This document shows, piece by piece, positions 51,434 through 60,107 of a stretch of DNA of 64,000 bases. The stretch comes from Streptomyces sp. DSM 15324 (GTDB taxonomy: Bacteria; Actinomycetota; Actinomycetes; Streptomycetales; Streptomycetaceae). The notes under the pieces are model-generated. The model was not told where the DNA came from and ran no database searches. It saw nothing but the letters and a program-made list of their open reading frames with translations. Location of the stretch: contig NZ_KQ949024.1 in NCBI RefSeq assembly GCF_001514285.1, positions 710,700-774,699 on the forward strand, written 5' to 3'. Numbering within the stretch: position 1 is the stretch's first letter; each line of letters begins with the position of its first letter. A program made the translations under genes and the position numbers.

Positions 51434-53515
51434 CTACGACTCCGACGAGGAGCCCGTGGGACCCGTCGCCGAACCCGACGCCTCCTTCGCCCGGCCCTGC
51501 TCGGCGGGACCGCGCCGCACCGCACCCGGCGCGTTCCACTCCTGCCGCTTGCGGGCCCGCATACGGGCCGCCTCGGAGGACTCCAGCTGGTACGGCACGG
51601 AGGTGACCATGACGCCGGGCGTGAACAGCAGGCGCCCCTTGAGCCGCAGCGCGCTCTGGTTGTGCAGCAGGTGCTCGTACCAGTGGCCGACCACGTACTC
51701 CGGGATGATCACCGAGACGGCGGCGCGCGGCGACTCCTTGCGCAGGCCCTTGACGTACTCGATGATCGGCCGCGTGATCTCGCGGTACGGGGAGTCGAGG
51801 ACCTTCAGCGGTACGTCGATCCCGCGCCGCTCCCACTCCTCGCGCAGCGCCTTCGTCTCGGTGGGGTCGACGTTGACGGTGAGCGCCTCCAGCGTGTCGG
51901 AGCGCATCAGCTTGGCGTAGGCGAGGGCCCGCAGGGTCGGGCGGTGGATCTTGGAGATCAGGACCAGGGAGTGCACACGCGACGGCCGTACGCTGTCGTC
52001 GCTCGGGCCCTCGGGCGCCGCGATCTCGTCGGAGACCCGGTCGTAGTGCTTACGGATCGCCGTCATCGTCGCGTAGAAGATCACCATGCCGAGCAGCGCG
52101 ACCCAGGCGCCGTGCGTGAACTTGGTGACGAGGACGACGACCAGCACGAGGCCGGTGAAGAAGGCGCCGAAGGCGTTGATCGCCCGGGAGCGGACCATGT
52201 GGCGGCGCTTGGCCTGGTCGGTCTCGGTGGCCAGATGGCGGTTCCAGTGGCGGACCATGCCGATCTGGCTGAGCGTGAAGGACACGAACACGCCGACGAT
52301 GTACAGCTGGATCAGACGGGTGGAGTCGGCGCCGTAGATGATGATCAGGAAGGTGGCCGCGCCGGCCAGGAGCACGATGCCGTTGGAGAAGGCGAGCCGG
52401 TCGCCGCGGGTGTGCAGCTGGCGGGGCAGGTAGCGGTCCTGGGCGAGGATCGAGCCGAGCACCGGGAAGCCGTTGTAGGCGGTGTTGGCGGCGAGGAACA
52501 GCACCAGCGCGGTGGCCGCCGCGAGGACCACGAAGAAGAAGCTGCCCTTGCCGAAGACGGCCTCGGCGACCTGGGTGATCACCGGGTTCTGGACGTAGTC
52601 GGGGCCGACGCCGACGCCGTTCTTCAGCAGGTCGACGGCCGGGTTCTCGGCCATGCGGACATCGGTGGTCAGGGCGAGCACGATGATGCCGCAGAACATG
52701 GTGACGGCCAGCAGGCCCATCGCCGCGAGCGTGGTCGCCGCGTTCTTCGACTTGGGCTTGCGGAAGGCCGGCACGCCGTTGGAGATGGCCTCGACGCCGG
52801 TGAGCGCCGCGCAGCCGGAGGAGAAGGCGCGCAGCATCAGGAAGACCAGGGCGAAACCGGCCAGGCCCTGGTGCTCGGCCTTGATCGTGTACTCGGCGGT
52901 CGGCGCCCGCATGGTGTCGCCGAGGACGAGCCCGCGGAACGCACCCCACGCGATCATGATGAAGACGCCCGCGACGAACACGTACGTCGGGATGGCGAAG
53001 AGCTTCCCGGACTCCTTGACCCCGCGCAGGTTCATCAGCGTCAGCAGCACCACGACGGCGACCGCGCAGACCACCTTGTGCTCGACGACGAAGGGGACCG
53101 CGGAGCCGAGGTTCTCGATGCCGGAGGCGATGGAGACGGCCACGGTGAGGACGTAGTCGACGAGCAGCGCGCTCGCGACGGTCAGTCCCGCCTTGGCGCC
53201 GAGGTTGGTGGTGGCCACCTCGTAGTCGCCGCCGCCGCTCGGGTAGGCATGGACGTTCTGACGGTAGGAGGCGACCACCGTGAACATCAGCACGACGACC
53301 GCGAGGGCGATCCACGGACTGAAGTGGTAGGCCGACACGCCCGCGATGGACAGGACCAGCAGCACCTCCCCGGGCGCGTAGGCCACGGAGGACAGCAGGT
53401 CGGAGGCGAACACGGGCAGGGCGATGCGCTTCGGCAGGAGCGTTTCTCCGAGCCGATCACTGCGCAGGGCGCGCCCGATCAGGATCCGTTTGGGCACGTC
53501 GGTCAGTTTGGACAC
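51434..53515 (-). CDS. KimA-like APC-superfamily potassium transporter
   Basis: 693 residues from GTG (VSKLTDVPKRILIGRALRSD); an upstream GTG at 53554 would add 13 residues but has its purine run directly against the start. About 12 helices, with the KimA hallmark segments RILIGRALRSDRLGETLLPK, DLLSSVAYAPGEVLLVLS, YRQNVHAYPSGGGDYEVATT and LLVDYVLTVAVSIASGIENL. A ~200-residue cytoplasmic C-terminus follows the last helix (ISKIHRPTLRALAYAKLMRS) and ends in a Ser/Gly-rich tail. Probably H+-coupled K+ uptake. TACGAT eight bases before the GTG suggests a leaderless start. It faces two TrkA-type genes. Confidence 0.88.
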   Translation of the reverse strand: MSKLTDVPKRILIGRALRSDRLGETLLPKRIALPVFASDLLSSVAYAPGEVLLVLSIAGVSAYHFSPWIALAVVVLMFTVVASYRQNVHAYPSGGGDYEVATTNLGAKAGLTVASALLVDYVLTVAVSIASGIENLGSAVPFVVEHKVVCAVAVVVLLTLMNLRGVKESGKLFAIPTYVFVAGVFIMIAWGAFRGLVLGDTMRAPTAEYTIKAEHQGLAGFALVFLMLRAFSSGCAALTGVEAISNGVPAFRKPKSKNAATTLAAMGLLAVTMFCGIIVLALTTDVRMAENPAVDLLKNGVGVGPDYVQNPVITQVAEAVFGKGSFFFVVLAAATALVLFLAANTAYNGFPVLGSILAQDRYLPRQLHTRGDRLAFSNGIVLLAGAATFLIIIYGADSTRLIQLYIVGVFVSFTLSQIGMVRHWNRHLATETDQAKRRHMVRSRAINAFGAFFTGLVLVVVLVTKFTHGAWVALLGMVIFYATMTAIRKHYDRVSDEIAAPEGPSDDSVRPSRVHSLVLISKIHRPTLRALAYAKLMRSDTLEALTVNVDPTETKALREEWERRGIDVPLKVLDSPYREITRPIIEYVKGLRKESPRAAVSVIIPEYVVGHWYEHLLHNQSALRLKGRLLFTPGVMVTSVPYQLESSEAARMRARKRQEWNAPGAVRRGPAEQGRAKEASGSATGPTGSSSES

Positions 53516-53649
53516 AACAGAGGATCGTATGCCTTCGAACTGGGGCGCGCCCACCCTCCCCCGGGGTGAGCCGGGTGACGCAGCACCGCGTCTGCCTCCC
53601 GAGTGAAATCGGCCACGCGTCGGCTGCGGATTCGCGGGCCGCGCCGATC

Positions 53650-53665
53650 GTCATGCCTATATGAC
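53650..53665. promoter_or_regulatory. 16-bp palindrome in the divergent region
   Basis: GTCAT, GCCTAT, ATGAC (53650-53665) lies between the KimA-like gene (minus) and the small ORF (plus); a plausible operator. Confidence 0.45.
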
Positions 53666-53699
53666 AAACCCCGTCCCGCCGCCGCCCATCGGAGGTCCC

Positions 53700-53795
53700 A
53701 TGCACACGACCGCGGAGCTGATCGGAGCCGTCGGCACCCTCGTCGGCCTCGGAATCCTTACCGTCCTCAGTCTCTGGAGCATCAGCCGGCGCTGA
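53700..53795 (+). CDS. 31-residue single-pass membrane peptide
   Basis: MHTTAELIGAVGTLVGLGIL then TVLSLWSISRR and TGA. GGAGG four bases upstream of the ATG is a near-ideal ribosome site, and the peptide is one hydrophobic helix with a positively charged end, like regulatory small membrane proteins (KdpF and other transporter-associated peptides). It lies between the K+ transporter and the TrkA genes and is followed by its own stem-loop. Not long enough for most automatic gene calls. Confidence 0.6.
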   Translation: MHTTAELIGAVGTLVGLGILTVLSLWSISRR

Positions 53796-53806
53796 TCACG
53801 CGAAGC

Positions 53807-53831
53807 GTGCACGGGGGTGCCCCACGTGCAC
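53807..53831 (+). terminator. stem-loop after the small ORF
   Basis: GTGCACG (53807-53813) and CGTGCAC (53825-53831) enclose GGGG-TG-CCCC with one bulged A, giving an 11-bp hairpin 12 bases after the small ORF stop. Confidence 0.75.
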
Positions 53832-53892
53832 CGCGGCTGTGTAGCTTGGTCGCCGGTCTGAGACTCTGTTCAGAGCCACGCCAGAAAATTTA

Positions 53893-53916
53893 TTGACTTC
53901 TTGACTTCTTTACTTC
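53893..53916 (+). promoter_or_regulatory. three 8-bp tandem repeats upstream of the TrkA genes
   Basis: TTGACTTC, TTGACTTC, TTTACTTC in direct succession (53893, 53901, 53909), in a markedly AT-rich patch. The first TTGACT could be a -35. GGAAGGAC follows as ribosome site of the next gene. Confidence 0.6.
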
Positions 53917-53929
53917 CGGAAGGACGGTC

Positions 53930-54598
53930 GTGCACATCGTCATCATGGGCTGCGGCAGAGTGGGTTCCGCTCTCGCACAGACCCTGGAGCAACAGGGGCA
54001 CACGGTCGCCGTGATCGACCAGGACCCCACCGCCTTCCGACGACTGGGCTCCGGGTTCGGCGGCCGTCGTGTCACCGGGGTCGGCTTCGACCAGGACACC
54101 CTGCGCGAGGCGGGGATCGAGGAGGCCGGCGCCTTCGCCGCCGTCTCCAGCGGCGACAACTCCAACATCATCGCCGCCCGGGTGGCCCGCGAGATGTTCG
54201 GCATCGAGAACGTCGCCGCCCGGATCTACGACCCCCGGCGGGCCGAGGTCTACCAGCGCCTGGGCATCCCCACCGTCGCCACCGTCCGCTGGACGGCCGA
54301 CCAGATGCTGCGCCGGCTGCTGCCCTCGGGCGCCGAGCCGCTGTGGCGCGACCCCACCGGCGGCGTCCAGCTGGCCGAGGTGCACGCGGCGCCGTCCTGG
54401 GTCGGCCACAAGATCAGCAAGCTCCAGGAGGAGACGGGCGTCCGGGTGGCGTTCCTGACCCGCCTCGGCGAGACCATGCTGCCCACCTCGCAGACCGTGC
54501 TGCAGGAGGGCGACCTGGTGCATGTGATGATGCGTACCGACGAGGTGGAGAAGGTCGAGGCGTCGTTCGCCGAGGGCCCGAAGGAAGGCGGTCACTGA
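53930..54598 (+). CDS. TrkA family potassium uptake protein (CeoB-like)
   Basis: 222 residues from GTG after GGAAGGAC. RCK_N Rossmann MHIVIMGCGRVGSALAQTLE, acidic VIDQDP after strand 2, then SSGDNSNIIAARVAREMFG; C-terminal RCK_C (PSWVGHKISKLQEETGVRVA, LQEGDLVHVMMRTDEVEKVE). Binds NAD(H) and, in RCK_C, regulatory ligands such as c-di-AMP; gates a K+ transporter. The stop overlaps the start of its partner (TGATG). Confidence 0.92.
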   Translation: MHIVIMGCGRVGSALAQTLEQQGHTVAVIDQDPTAFRRLGSGFGGRRVTGVGFDQDTLREAGIEEAGAFAAVSSGDNSNIIAARVAREMFGIENVAARIYDPRRAEVYQRLGIPTVATVRWTADQMLRRLLPSGAEPLWRDPTGGVQLAEVHAAPSWVGHKISKLQEETGVRVAFLTRLGETMLPTSQTVLQEGDLVHVMMRTDEVEKVEASFAEGPKEGGH

Positions 54599-55266
54599 TG
54601 AGGGTCGCCATCGCCGGAGCCGGTGCCGTCGGCCGCTCGATCGCGGGCGAGCTGCTGGAGAACGGCCACGAGGTCCTGCTCGTCGACAAGGCGCCGACCG
54701 CCATCTCGGTCGAGCGCGTCCCCCAGGCGGAGTGGCTGCTCGCCGACGCCTGCGAGATCACGTCCCTGGACGAGGCGGCGCTCCAGCGCTGCAACGTCGT
54801 GATCGCCGCCACCGGTGACGACAAGGTCAACCTGGTCGTGTCGCTGCTGGCGAAGACGGAGTACGGCGTCCCGCGCGTCGTCGCCCGCGTCAACAACCCC
54901 AAGAACGAGTGGCTCTTCAACGAGTCCTGGGGCGTCGACGTCGCCGTCTCCACACCCCGGCTGATGTCCGCCCTGGTCGAGGAGGCCGTCTCGGTCGGCG
55001 ACCTGGTCCGCCTGCTGCGCTTCAGCCACGGCGACGCCAACCTCGTCGAACTGACCCTGCCCGAGGAGTCGGCGCTGGCCGGCACCCAGGTCGGCGACGT
55101 CGAGTGGCCCGAGGACACCACGCTGGTCACCATCATCCGCGGCACCAGGGTCCTCACCCCGACCAGGGAGGACTCCCTGGAACCGGGCGACGAGCTGCTC
55201 TTCGTGGCCGCCCAGGCGCGGGAGGAGCAGTTGGAGGACCTGCTGTCGGTACGGCGCGACACGTAG
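54598..55266 (+). CDS. TrkA family potassium uptake protein (CeoC-like)
   Basis: 222 residues. RCK_N MRVAIAGAGAVGRSIAGELL, VDKAPTAISVER, ATGDDKVNLVVSLLAKTEYG, RVNNPKNEWLFNESWGVDVA; RCK_C LPEESALAGTQVGDVEWPED and LEPGDELLFVAAQAREEQLE. Paired with the CeoB-like protein. Together with the KimA-like transporter facing them, this is a K+ homeostasis module. Confidence 0.92.
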   Translation: MRVAIAGAGAVGRSIAGELLENGHEVLLVDKAPTAISVERVPQAEWLLADACEITSLDEAALQRCNVVIAATGDDKVNLVVSLLAKTEYGVPRVVARVNNPKNEWLFNESWGVDVAVSTPRLMSALVEEAVSVGDLVRLLRFSHGDANLVELTLPEESALAGTQVGDVEWPEDTTLVTIIRGTRVLTPTREDSLEPGDELLFVAAQAREEQLEDLLSVRRDT

Positions 55267-55289
55267 GCCCGTCCGCCTGTCCGAAGCGG

Positions 55290-55357
55290 GGGTCTGCGGC
55301 AGCGGGGGGTCTGGGGCGGGGGTCTGGGGGCCGGGGGTCTGGGGCGCCGGCCCCCGG
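55290..55357. terminator. G-rich repeats and stem-loop between convergent genes
   Basis: GGGGTCTGCGG / GGGGTCTGGGG units recur four times (55290-55344), ending in a stem GGGGGCCGG (55326-55334) with CCGGCCCCC (55347-55355). Terminates the TrkA pair and the DUF3159 operon; four G-runs also make G-quadruplex formation possible. Confidence 0.65.
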
Positions 55358-55362
55358 ACACC

Positions 55363-56121
55363 TCAGCCGTCCCGACGGTGCCGGCCGCCCGCGGCCTCGG
55401 CGGCGGCCTCCCGCTCGGCCTCCGCCTTCTCCTCCGCCTCCATCTCGGCGAACACGTCGATCGGCGCGGGCGCCTTCGCCAGGAAGACCCAGGTCAGCCA
55501 GACGGCCAGCAGGAAGGGCGGGATCTTCAGCGCGATCAGGACCCAGCCCAGCTGCGCGGTGTCCGCCCACCAGTACAGCGGGAAGAGGATCGCGCACTTG
55601 GCGAGCAGGATCAGGCCCCAGGCCCAGCTGGCCTTGGCGTACGCCTTCTTGCGGCCGGGGTTGCGGGTGCGCCAGGAGAGGTTCTCCTTGAAGACCGGGC
55701 CGAGGATCAGACCGATCAGCGGGACCCCGCACAGGGTCGTGATGATGTACGCCAGCGCCAGGCCCAGCGTGTAGAGCATGCCGGGGAGGTAGAAGTCCTT
55801 CGCGTTGCCGGTCATCATCGCGAAGACGACGCCGAAGGCGACCCCGAAGACCCCGCTGAAGGCGTGCTTGACGGTGTCCTTCATCGCCAGCCGGACCACG
55901 ACCAGGACCAGCGACACCGCGAGTGCGGCGATCGCGGACATGTGCAGGTCCTTGTTGATCGTGAAGATGGTGACGAAGAGCAGGCCGGGCACGACCGTCT
56001 CGATCATGCCCCGCAGGCCGCCGAAGGCCTCGAACAGCGCGGCCTCGGTCACCGCCCGGGCGTCGGCCGCGGCGGTGTCCTCCGCGGTCGTGTCTTCGGT
56101 CGGCTTGTCGAGCGACGTCAC
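55363..56121 (-). CDS. DUF3159 family membrane protein
   Basis: 252 residues from GTG with AGGGAG upstream. About six helices, with the DUF3159 core FEAFGGLRGMIETVVPGLLF, FTINKDLHMSAIAALAVSLV, DTVKHAFSGVFGVAFGVVFA and KDFYLPGMLYTLGLALAYII. Unknown function, conserved next to the K+ genes in Streptomyces. C-terminal tail is Glu/Ala-rich, probably coiled. Last gene of a minus-strand unit with the OB-fold protein. Confidence 0.9.
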   Translation of the reverse strand: MTSLDKPTEDTTAEDTAAADARAVTEAALFEAFGGLRGMIETVVPGLLFVTIFTINKDLHMSAIAALAVSLVLVVVRLAMKDTVKHAFSGVFGVAFGVVFAMMTGNAKDFYLPGMLYTLGLALAYIITTLCGVPLIGLILGPVFKENLSWRTRNPGRKKAYAKASWAWGLILLAKCAILFPLYWWADTAQLGWVLIALKIPPFLLAVWLTWVFLAKAPAPIDVFAEMEAEEKAEAEREAAAEAAGGRHRRDG

Positions 56122-56124
56122 CGG

Positions 56125-56523
56125 CTACTCCCTACCGAGGGGTCTCAGTTCGTACTTCGGGTTGAACAGCACCCGGCGGCCTCTGCTCATGGAGAGCCGG
56201 CCCGATGCGATGAGCCTGCGCCCCGGCTCTATGCCCACGATGGAGCGCCTGCCCAGCCACACCACGTCCAACGCGGCGCTGCCGTCGAACAGCTCGGCCT
56301 CCAGGGCCGGGACTCCGGCGCGCGGACGCAGGGTGACCGTGCGCAAGGTACCAGTAACCGTGACGATCTGCCGGTCCTGGCAGTCGCCGATCCGGACGCA
56401 GCCTGCCGTCTCGGCGTCCTCCCGCAGTTCCTGGGACTCCAGGTCCTCCTGGGACGAGGAGAGCCGGTCGAACATGCGCCGGAACCGGCCCACCGGCTTG
56501 TCGGAACGCGGAACATCACTCAT
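56125..56523 (-). CDS. OB-fold nucleic acid-binding domain protein
   Basis: 132 residues from MSDVPRSDKPVGRFRRMF. The OB fold is read in CQDRQIVTVTGTLRTVTLRP, VPALEAELFDGSAALDVVWL, GRRSIVGIEPGRRLIASGRL and SRGRRVLFNPKYELRP, the RecG-wedge-like strand order seen in this actinobacterial family. Two bases separate it from DUF3159, so the pair is co-translated. Function unknown. Confidence 0.88.
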   Translation of the reverse strand: MSDVPRSDKPVGRFRRMFDRLSSSQEDLESQELREDAETAGCVRIGDCQDRQIVTVTGTLRTVTLRPRAGVPALEAELFDGSAALDVVWLGRRSIVGIEPGRRLIASGRLSMSRGRRVLFNPKYELRPLGRE

Positions 56524-56573
56524 GTCTGAAAGCGTACCGGGGCCCACCGACACGGCCGTACCCGTCCCGCGGC

Positions 56574-57290
56574 TCACTTCTCGAAGCGGTAGCCCATCCC
56601 CGGCTCGGTGATGAAGTGCCGCGGATGCGAGGGGTCCGCCTCCAGTTTCCGTCGGAGCTGGGCCATGTAGACCCGCAGGTAGTTCGTCTCGGTGCCGTAC
56701 GACGGCCCCCACACCTCCTGGAGGAGCTGCTTCTGCCCGACCAGGCGCCCCGAGTTGCGCACCAGCACCTCCAGCAGATGCCACTCGGTCGGGGTGAGCC
56801 GGACGTCCCGGCCGTCCCGGTGGACCTTCTTGGCGGCGAGGTCGACGGTGAACCCGTCCGTCTCCACCAGGACGTCGTCCTCGCCGCCCCCGGCCGGCTC
56901 GGCCCGGCGCACGGCGGCCCGCAGCCGGGCCAGCAGCTCGTCCATGCCGAAGGGCTTGGTGACGTAGTCGTCGGCGCCCGCGTCGAGCGCCTCGACCTTC
57001 TCGTCCGAGGAGTGCCGGGCCGACAGCACCAGGATCGGCACCCGGGTCCAGCCCCGCAGCCCCCTGATCACCTCGACGCCGTCCATGTCGGGCAGCCCGA
57101 GGTCGAGGACCACCACGTCCGGGTGGCGGGCGGCGGCGAGCCGGAGGGCGGTGGCGCCGTCGTGCGCGGCGTCGACCTCGTACTTGCGCGCCTTGAGGTT
57201 GATCACGAGGGCGCGCACGATCTGCGGCTCGTCGTCGATCACCAGCACCCTGGTGGCGGTCTGGGAGGGTCCCCCAGCAGGACTCACCAT
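56574..57290 (-). CDS. kdpE: response regulator KdpE
   Basis: 238 residues, OmpR family. Acidic pocket VLVIDDEPQIVRAL, phosphoacceptor Asp63 (VVLDLGLPDMDGVEV), Lys in YVTKPFGMDELL; winged helix LTPTEWHLLEVLVRNSGRLV, VGQKQLLQEVWGPSYGTETN and YLRVYMAQLRRKLEADPSHP RH, with GMGYRF wing. The WGPSYGTETNYLRVYMAQLR stretch is diagnostic of KdpE. Its start overlaps the end of kdpD by seven bases. No kdpFABC is adjacent. Confidence 0.95.
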   Translation of the reverse strand: MVSPAGGPSQTATRVLVIDDEPQIVRALVINLKARKYEVDAAHDGATALRLAAARHPDVVVLDLGLPDMDGVEVIRGLRGWTRVPILVLSARHSSDEKVEALDAGADDYVTKPFGMDELLARLRAAVRRAEPAGGGEDDVLVETDGFTVDLAAKKVHRDGRDVRLTPTEWHLLEVLVRNSGRLVGQKQLLQEVWGPSYGTETNYLRVYMAQLRRKLEADPSHPRHFITEPGMGYRFEK

Positions 57291-59884
57291 GAAGCCTGCC
57301 TTTCCGGTCGTACCGAATGTCCTGGTGCCGCGGGTGGTGGCGCGGGGTCCGCGGCGGGCCGTGCCGGCGGCTGGGCCGTCACCGCCGCCGCCGCGCGCAG
57401 GGTGAGGACCATGGTGAGGCCTCCGCCGGGGGTGTCCTCGGCGTTGAGGGTGCCGCCCATGGCCTCGGCGAAGCCGCGCGCCACCGCGAGCCCCAGTCCC
57501 ACGCCCGCCCCGCGCGGTGCGTCGCCGTGGCGCTGGAAGGGCGCGAAGATCCGCTCCTTGGCCTCGTCGGGGACGCCCGGTCCGCGGTCCACCACCCGGA
57601 CCTCGACGCGGTCGGACAGGGCGCTCGCGGCGACGAGCACCGGTTCGCCGTCCGGGCTGTACTTGACCGCGTTCTCCACGAGGTTGGCCACCGACCGCTC
57701 CAGCAGCCCGGCGTCGACGGCGACCATGGGCAGCGTCTCGGGGATGTCCAGCTCGACGCTCTCCTCCGGGTCGGGGACCCCGCCGAGGGCCATCGGCACC
57801 ACCTCGTCGAGGTCGATCTCCCGGATGATCGGCGTGACCGTCCCCGTCTGCAGGCGCGACATGTCGAGCAGATTGCCCACCAGGTGGTCGAGCCGGTCGG
57901 CGCCGTCCTCGATGCCTTCGAGCAGCTCCGCGCGGTCCTCCTCGGACCAGGCCACGTCGTCGGACCGCAGGCTGGAGACCGCGGCCTTGATCCCGGCCAG
58001 CGGGGTGCGCAGATCGTGGCTTACGGCGGCCAGCAGGGCGGTGCGGATCCGGTTGCCCTCGGCCAGCGCACGGGCGTGCTCGGCCTCCTCCTTGAGTCGA
58101 CTGCGGTCCAGTACGACGACGGCCTGCGCCGCGAACGCGGCCAGCACCCGGCGGTCCTCGGCCGGCAGCACGCGGCCGGTGAGCGCCAGCGCCGCGCGGT
58201 CACCGACCGGAACGTCGACGTCCGCCTCGTCGGGGCGCTGTACCGGCCGCCCGAGGCCCACATGGCCCGCGCAGGTCCACGGGGACCGGTCGTCCGCCCG
58301 CTCCAGCAGGGCCGCCGACTCCATGCCGAAAGTCTCCCGGACCCGTTCCAGCAGGGCCTCCAGGCTGGTCTCGCCGCGCAGCACGTTGCCCGCGAGGAAG
58401 GACAGGATCTCCGACTCGGCTCTCAGCCGGGCCGCCTGATGGGTGCGGCGGGCCGCCAGGTCGACCACCGACGCCACCGACACCCCCACCCCCACGAAGA
58501 TCACTATGGCGATGATGTTCTTCGGGTCCGCGATCGTCCACCGGTGCAGGGGCGGGGTGTAGAAGAAGTTCAGCAGCAGCGAGCCCAGCGCCGCCGAGGC
58601 CAGCGCCGGGAGCAGTCCGCCGAGCAGCGCGGCCGCCACGGTCACGGCAAGGAACAGCAGCATGTCGTTGGCGAGCCCGAGCTGGACGGTGTTCAGCAGC
58701 AGCGCGAGGATCACCGGGCCGCCCAGGCCGACGAGCCAGCCCCAGACGATCCGGGCCCGCCCGAGCCGGGCACCGCGGGCCACGGGGAGCCCCCGGCCCT
58801 TGGCGACCTCGCCGTGCGTGACGATGTGCACGTCGAGGTCGGGGCCGGACTCGCGGGCGACCGTGGCGCCGACGCCGGGCCCGAAGACGTACTGCCAGGC
58901 CTTGCGGCGCGAGGAGCCGAGGACGATCTGGGTGGCGTTCACCCCCCGGGCGAAGTCCAGCAGCGCGGCCGGTATGTCGTCGCCGACCACATGGTGGAAG
59001 GTGCCGCCGAGATCCTCCACGAGGGTGCGCTGGACGGCGAGTTCCTTGGGCGAGGCCGAGGTCAGTCCGTCGCTGCGCGCGATGTAGACGGCGAGGACCT
59101 CGCCGCCGGCGCCCTTCTCGGCGAGCCGGGCCGCCCGCCGGATGAGGGTGCGCCCCTCGGGGCCGCCGGTGAGCCCGACGACGATCCGCTCGCGCGAGCC
59201 CCAGATCGCCGACACCCGGTGCTCGCTGCGGTACCGCTTCAGGTACGCGTCGACCCGGTCGGCCACCCACAGCAGGGCGAGCTCCCGCAGGGCGGTGAGG
59301 TTACCGGGCCGGAAGTAGTTGGACAGGGCCGCGTCGACCTTGTCCGGCCGGTAGATGTTGCCGTGCGCCATCCGGCGGCGCAGGGCCTCCGGTGACATGT
59401 CCACCAGCTCGATCTGGTCGGCCCTGCGGACGAACTCGTCGGGCACGGTCTCCTGCTGCCGTACGCCCGTGATGGACTCGACCACGTCCCCGAGAGACTC
59501 CAGGTGCTGGATGTTGACGGTGGAGACGACGTCGACGCCGGCCGCGAGGAGTTCCTCCACGTCCTGCCAGCGCTTGGCGTTGCGCGAACCGGGGACGTTG
59601 GTGTGCGCGAGTTCGTCCACCAGGGCGACCTGCGGGCGGCGGGCGAGGACCGCGTCCACGTCCATCTCGGTGAAGACGGCGCCCCGGTGCTCCAGCTCAC
59701 GGCGCGCGACCTGCTCCAGGCCGTGCAGCATCACCTCGGTGCGGGTACGGCCGTGGTGCTCGACGTAGGCCACCACGCAGTCCGTGCCGCGTTCCACCCG
59801 GCGGTGCGCCTCGGACAGCATGGCGTAGGTCTTGCCCACGCCCGGTGCCGCACCGAGGTAGATCCGAAGCTTGCCGCGCGCCAT
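57284..59884 (-). CDS. kdpD: sensor histidine kinase KdpD
   Basis: 866 residues from MARGKLRIYLGAAPGVGKTY. N-terminal KdpD domain with Walker A GAAPGVGKT (11-19) and VDELAHTNVPGSRNAKRWQD; USP domain (about 250-370); four membrane helices (about 400-500); GAF-like domain; HisKA LAAVSHDLRTPLAGIKAAVS with the histidine near 622; ATPase boxes NLVENAVKYS, DRGPGVP, GVGLGLAVARG. Senses K+ limitation and phosphorylates KdpE. No kdpFABC operon adjoins it; in this position it may instead regulate the KimA/TrkA genes (inference). Confidence 0.95.
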   Translation of the reverse strand: MARGKLRIYLGAAPGVGKTYAMLSEAHRRVERGTDCVVAYVEHHGRTRTEVMLHGLEQVARRELEHRGAVFTEMDVDAVLARRPQVALVDELAHTNVPGSRNAKRWQDVEELLAAGVDVVSTVNIQHLESLGDVVESITGVRQQETVPDEFVRRADQIELVDMSPEALRRRMAHGNIYRPDKVDAALSNYFRPGNLTALRELALLWVADRVDAYLKRYRSEHRVSAIWGSRERIVVGLTGGPEGRTLIRRAARLAEKGAGGEVLAVYIARSDGLTSASPKELAVQRTLVEDLGGTFHHVVGDDIPAALLDFARGVNATQIVLGSSRRKAWQYVFGPGVGATVARESGPDLDVHIVTHGEVAKGRGLPVARGARLGRARIVWGWLVGLGGPVILALLLNTVQLGLANDMLLFLAVTVAAALLGGLLPALASAALGSLLLNFFYTPPLHRWTIADPKNIIAIVIFVGVGVSVASVVDLAARRTHQAARLRAESEILSFLAGNVLRGETSLEALLERVRETFGMESAALLERADDRSPWTCAGHVGLGRPVQRPDEADVDVPVGDRAALALTGRVLPAEDRRVLAAFAAQAVVVLDRSRLKEEAEHARALAEGNRIRTALLAAVSHDLRTPLAGIKAAVSSLRSDDVAWSEEDRAELLEGIEDGADRLDHLVGNLLDMSRLQTGTVTPIIREIDLDEVVPMALGGVPDPEESVELDIPETLPMVAVDAGLLERSVANLVENAVKYSPDGEPVLVAASALSDRVEVRVVDRGPGVPDEAKERIFAPFQRHGDAPRGAGVGLGLAVARGFAEAMGGTLNAEDTPGGGLTMVLTLRAAAAVTAQPPARPAADPAPPPAAPGHSVRPERQASW

Positions 59885-60002
59885 GGCCTCATTGTCTTCC
59901 CGTGACTCCTGCCCACGCAGCGTCGACCCTACGGCCAGGGGGTCCGACAAATGGGGCGAGGCGTGCGCCGGCGGGCTCCTTTGACGCAACCCTGACGCGA
60001 GC

Positions 60003-60054
60003 GCCGACCCGCCGACCTCGCCGACTCCGCCGACACCGCCGACACCGCCGACAC
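60003..60054. repeat. 9-bp tandem repeat (GCCGACnnn, 6 copies)
   Basis: GCCGACCTC, GCCGACTCC, GCCGACACC (three times, last truncated) from 60011, with a leading GCCGACCC. It lies in the gap between kdpD and the DUF3710 terminator. Confidence 0.75.
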
Positions 60055-60059
60055 GGAAA

Positions 60060-60087
60060 AGAGCCGCACCCCGAAGAATGCGGCTCT
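60060..60087 (-). terminator. terminator of the thioesterase-dut-DUF3710 operon
   Basis: AGAGCCGCA (60060-60068) pairs perfectly with TGCGGCTCT (60079-60087), loop of 10, and on the minus strand TTTT follows directly: a textbook intrinsic terminator 20 bases after the DUF3710 stop. Confidence 0.9.
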
Positions 60088-60107
60088 CTCTGACTCCCTC
60101 TCGGCGC

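Noticed and set aside
57265..57290. Third palindromic repeat like those at 38457 and 43377, at the kdpE start
   Set aside because: CTGGGAGGGTCCCCCAG is a short palindrome but lacks the CGGGAGGTGCCCCCA end, so it is not the same element.
59990..60060. Search for kdpFABC upstream of kdpD
   Set aside because: Only 220 bases separate kdpD from the DUF3710 gene, filled by 9-bp repeats and a terminator.
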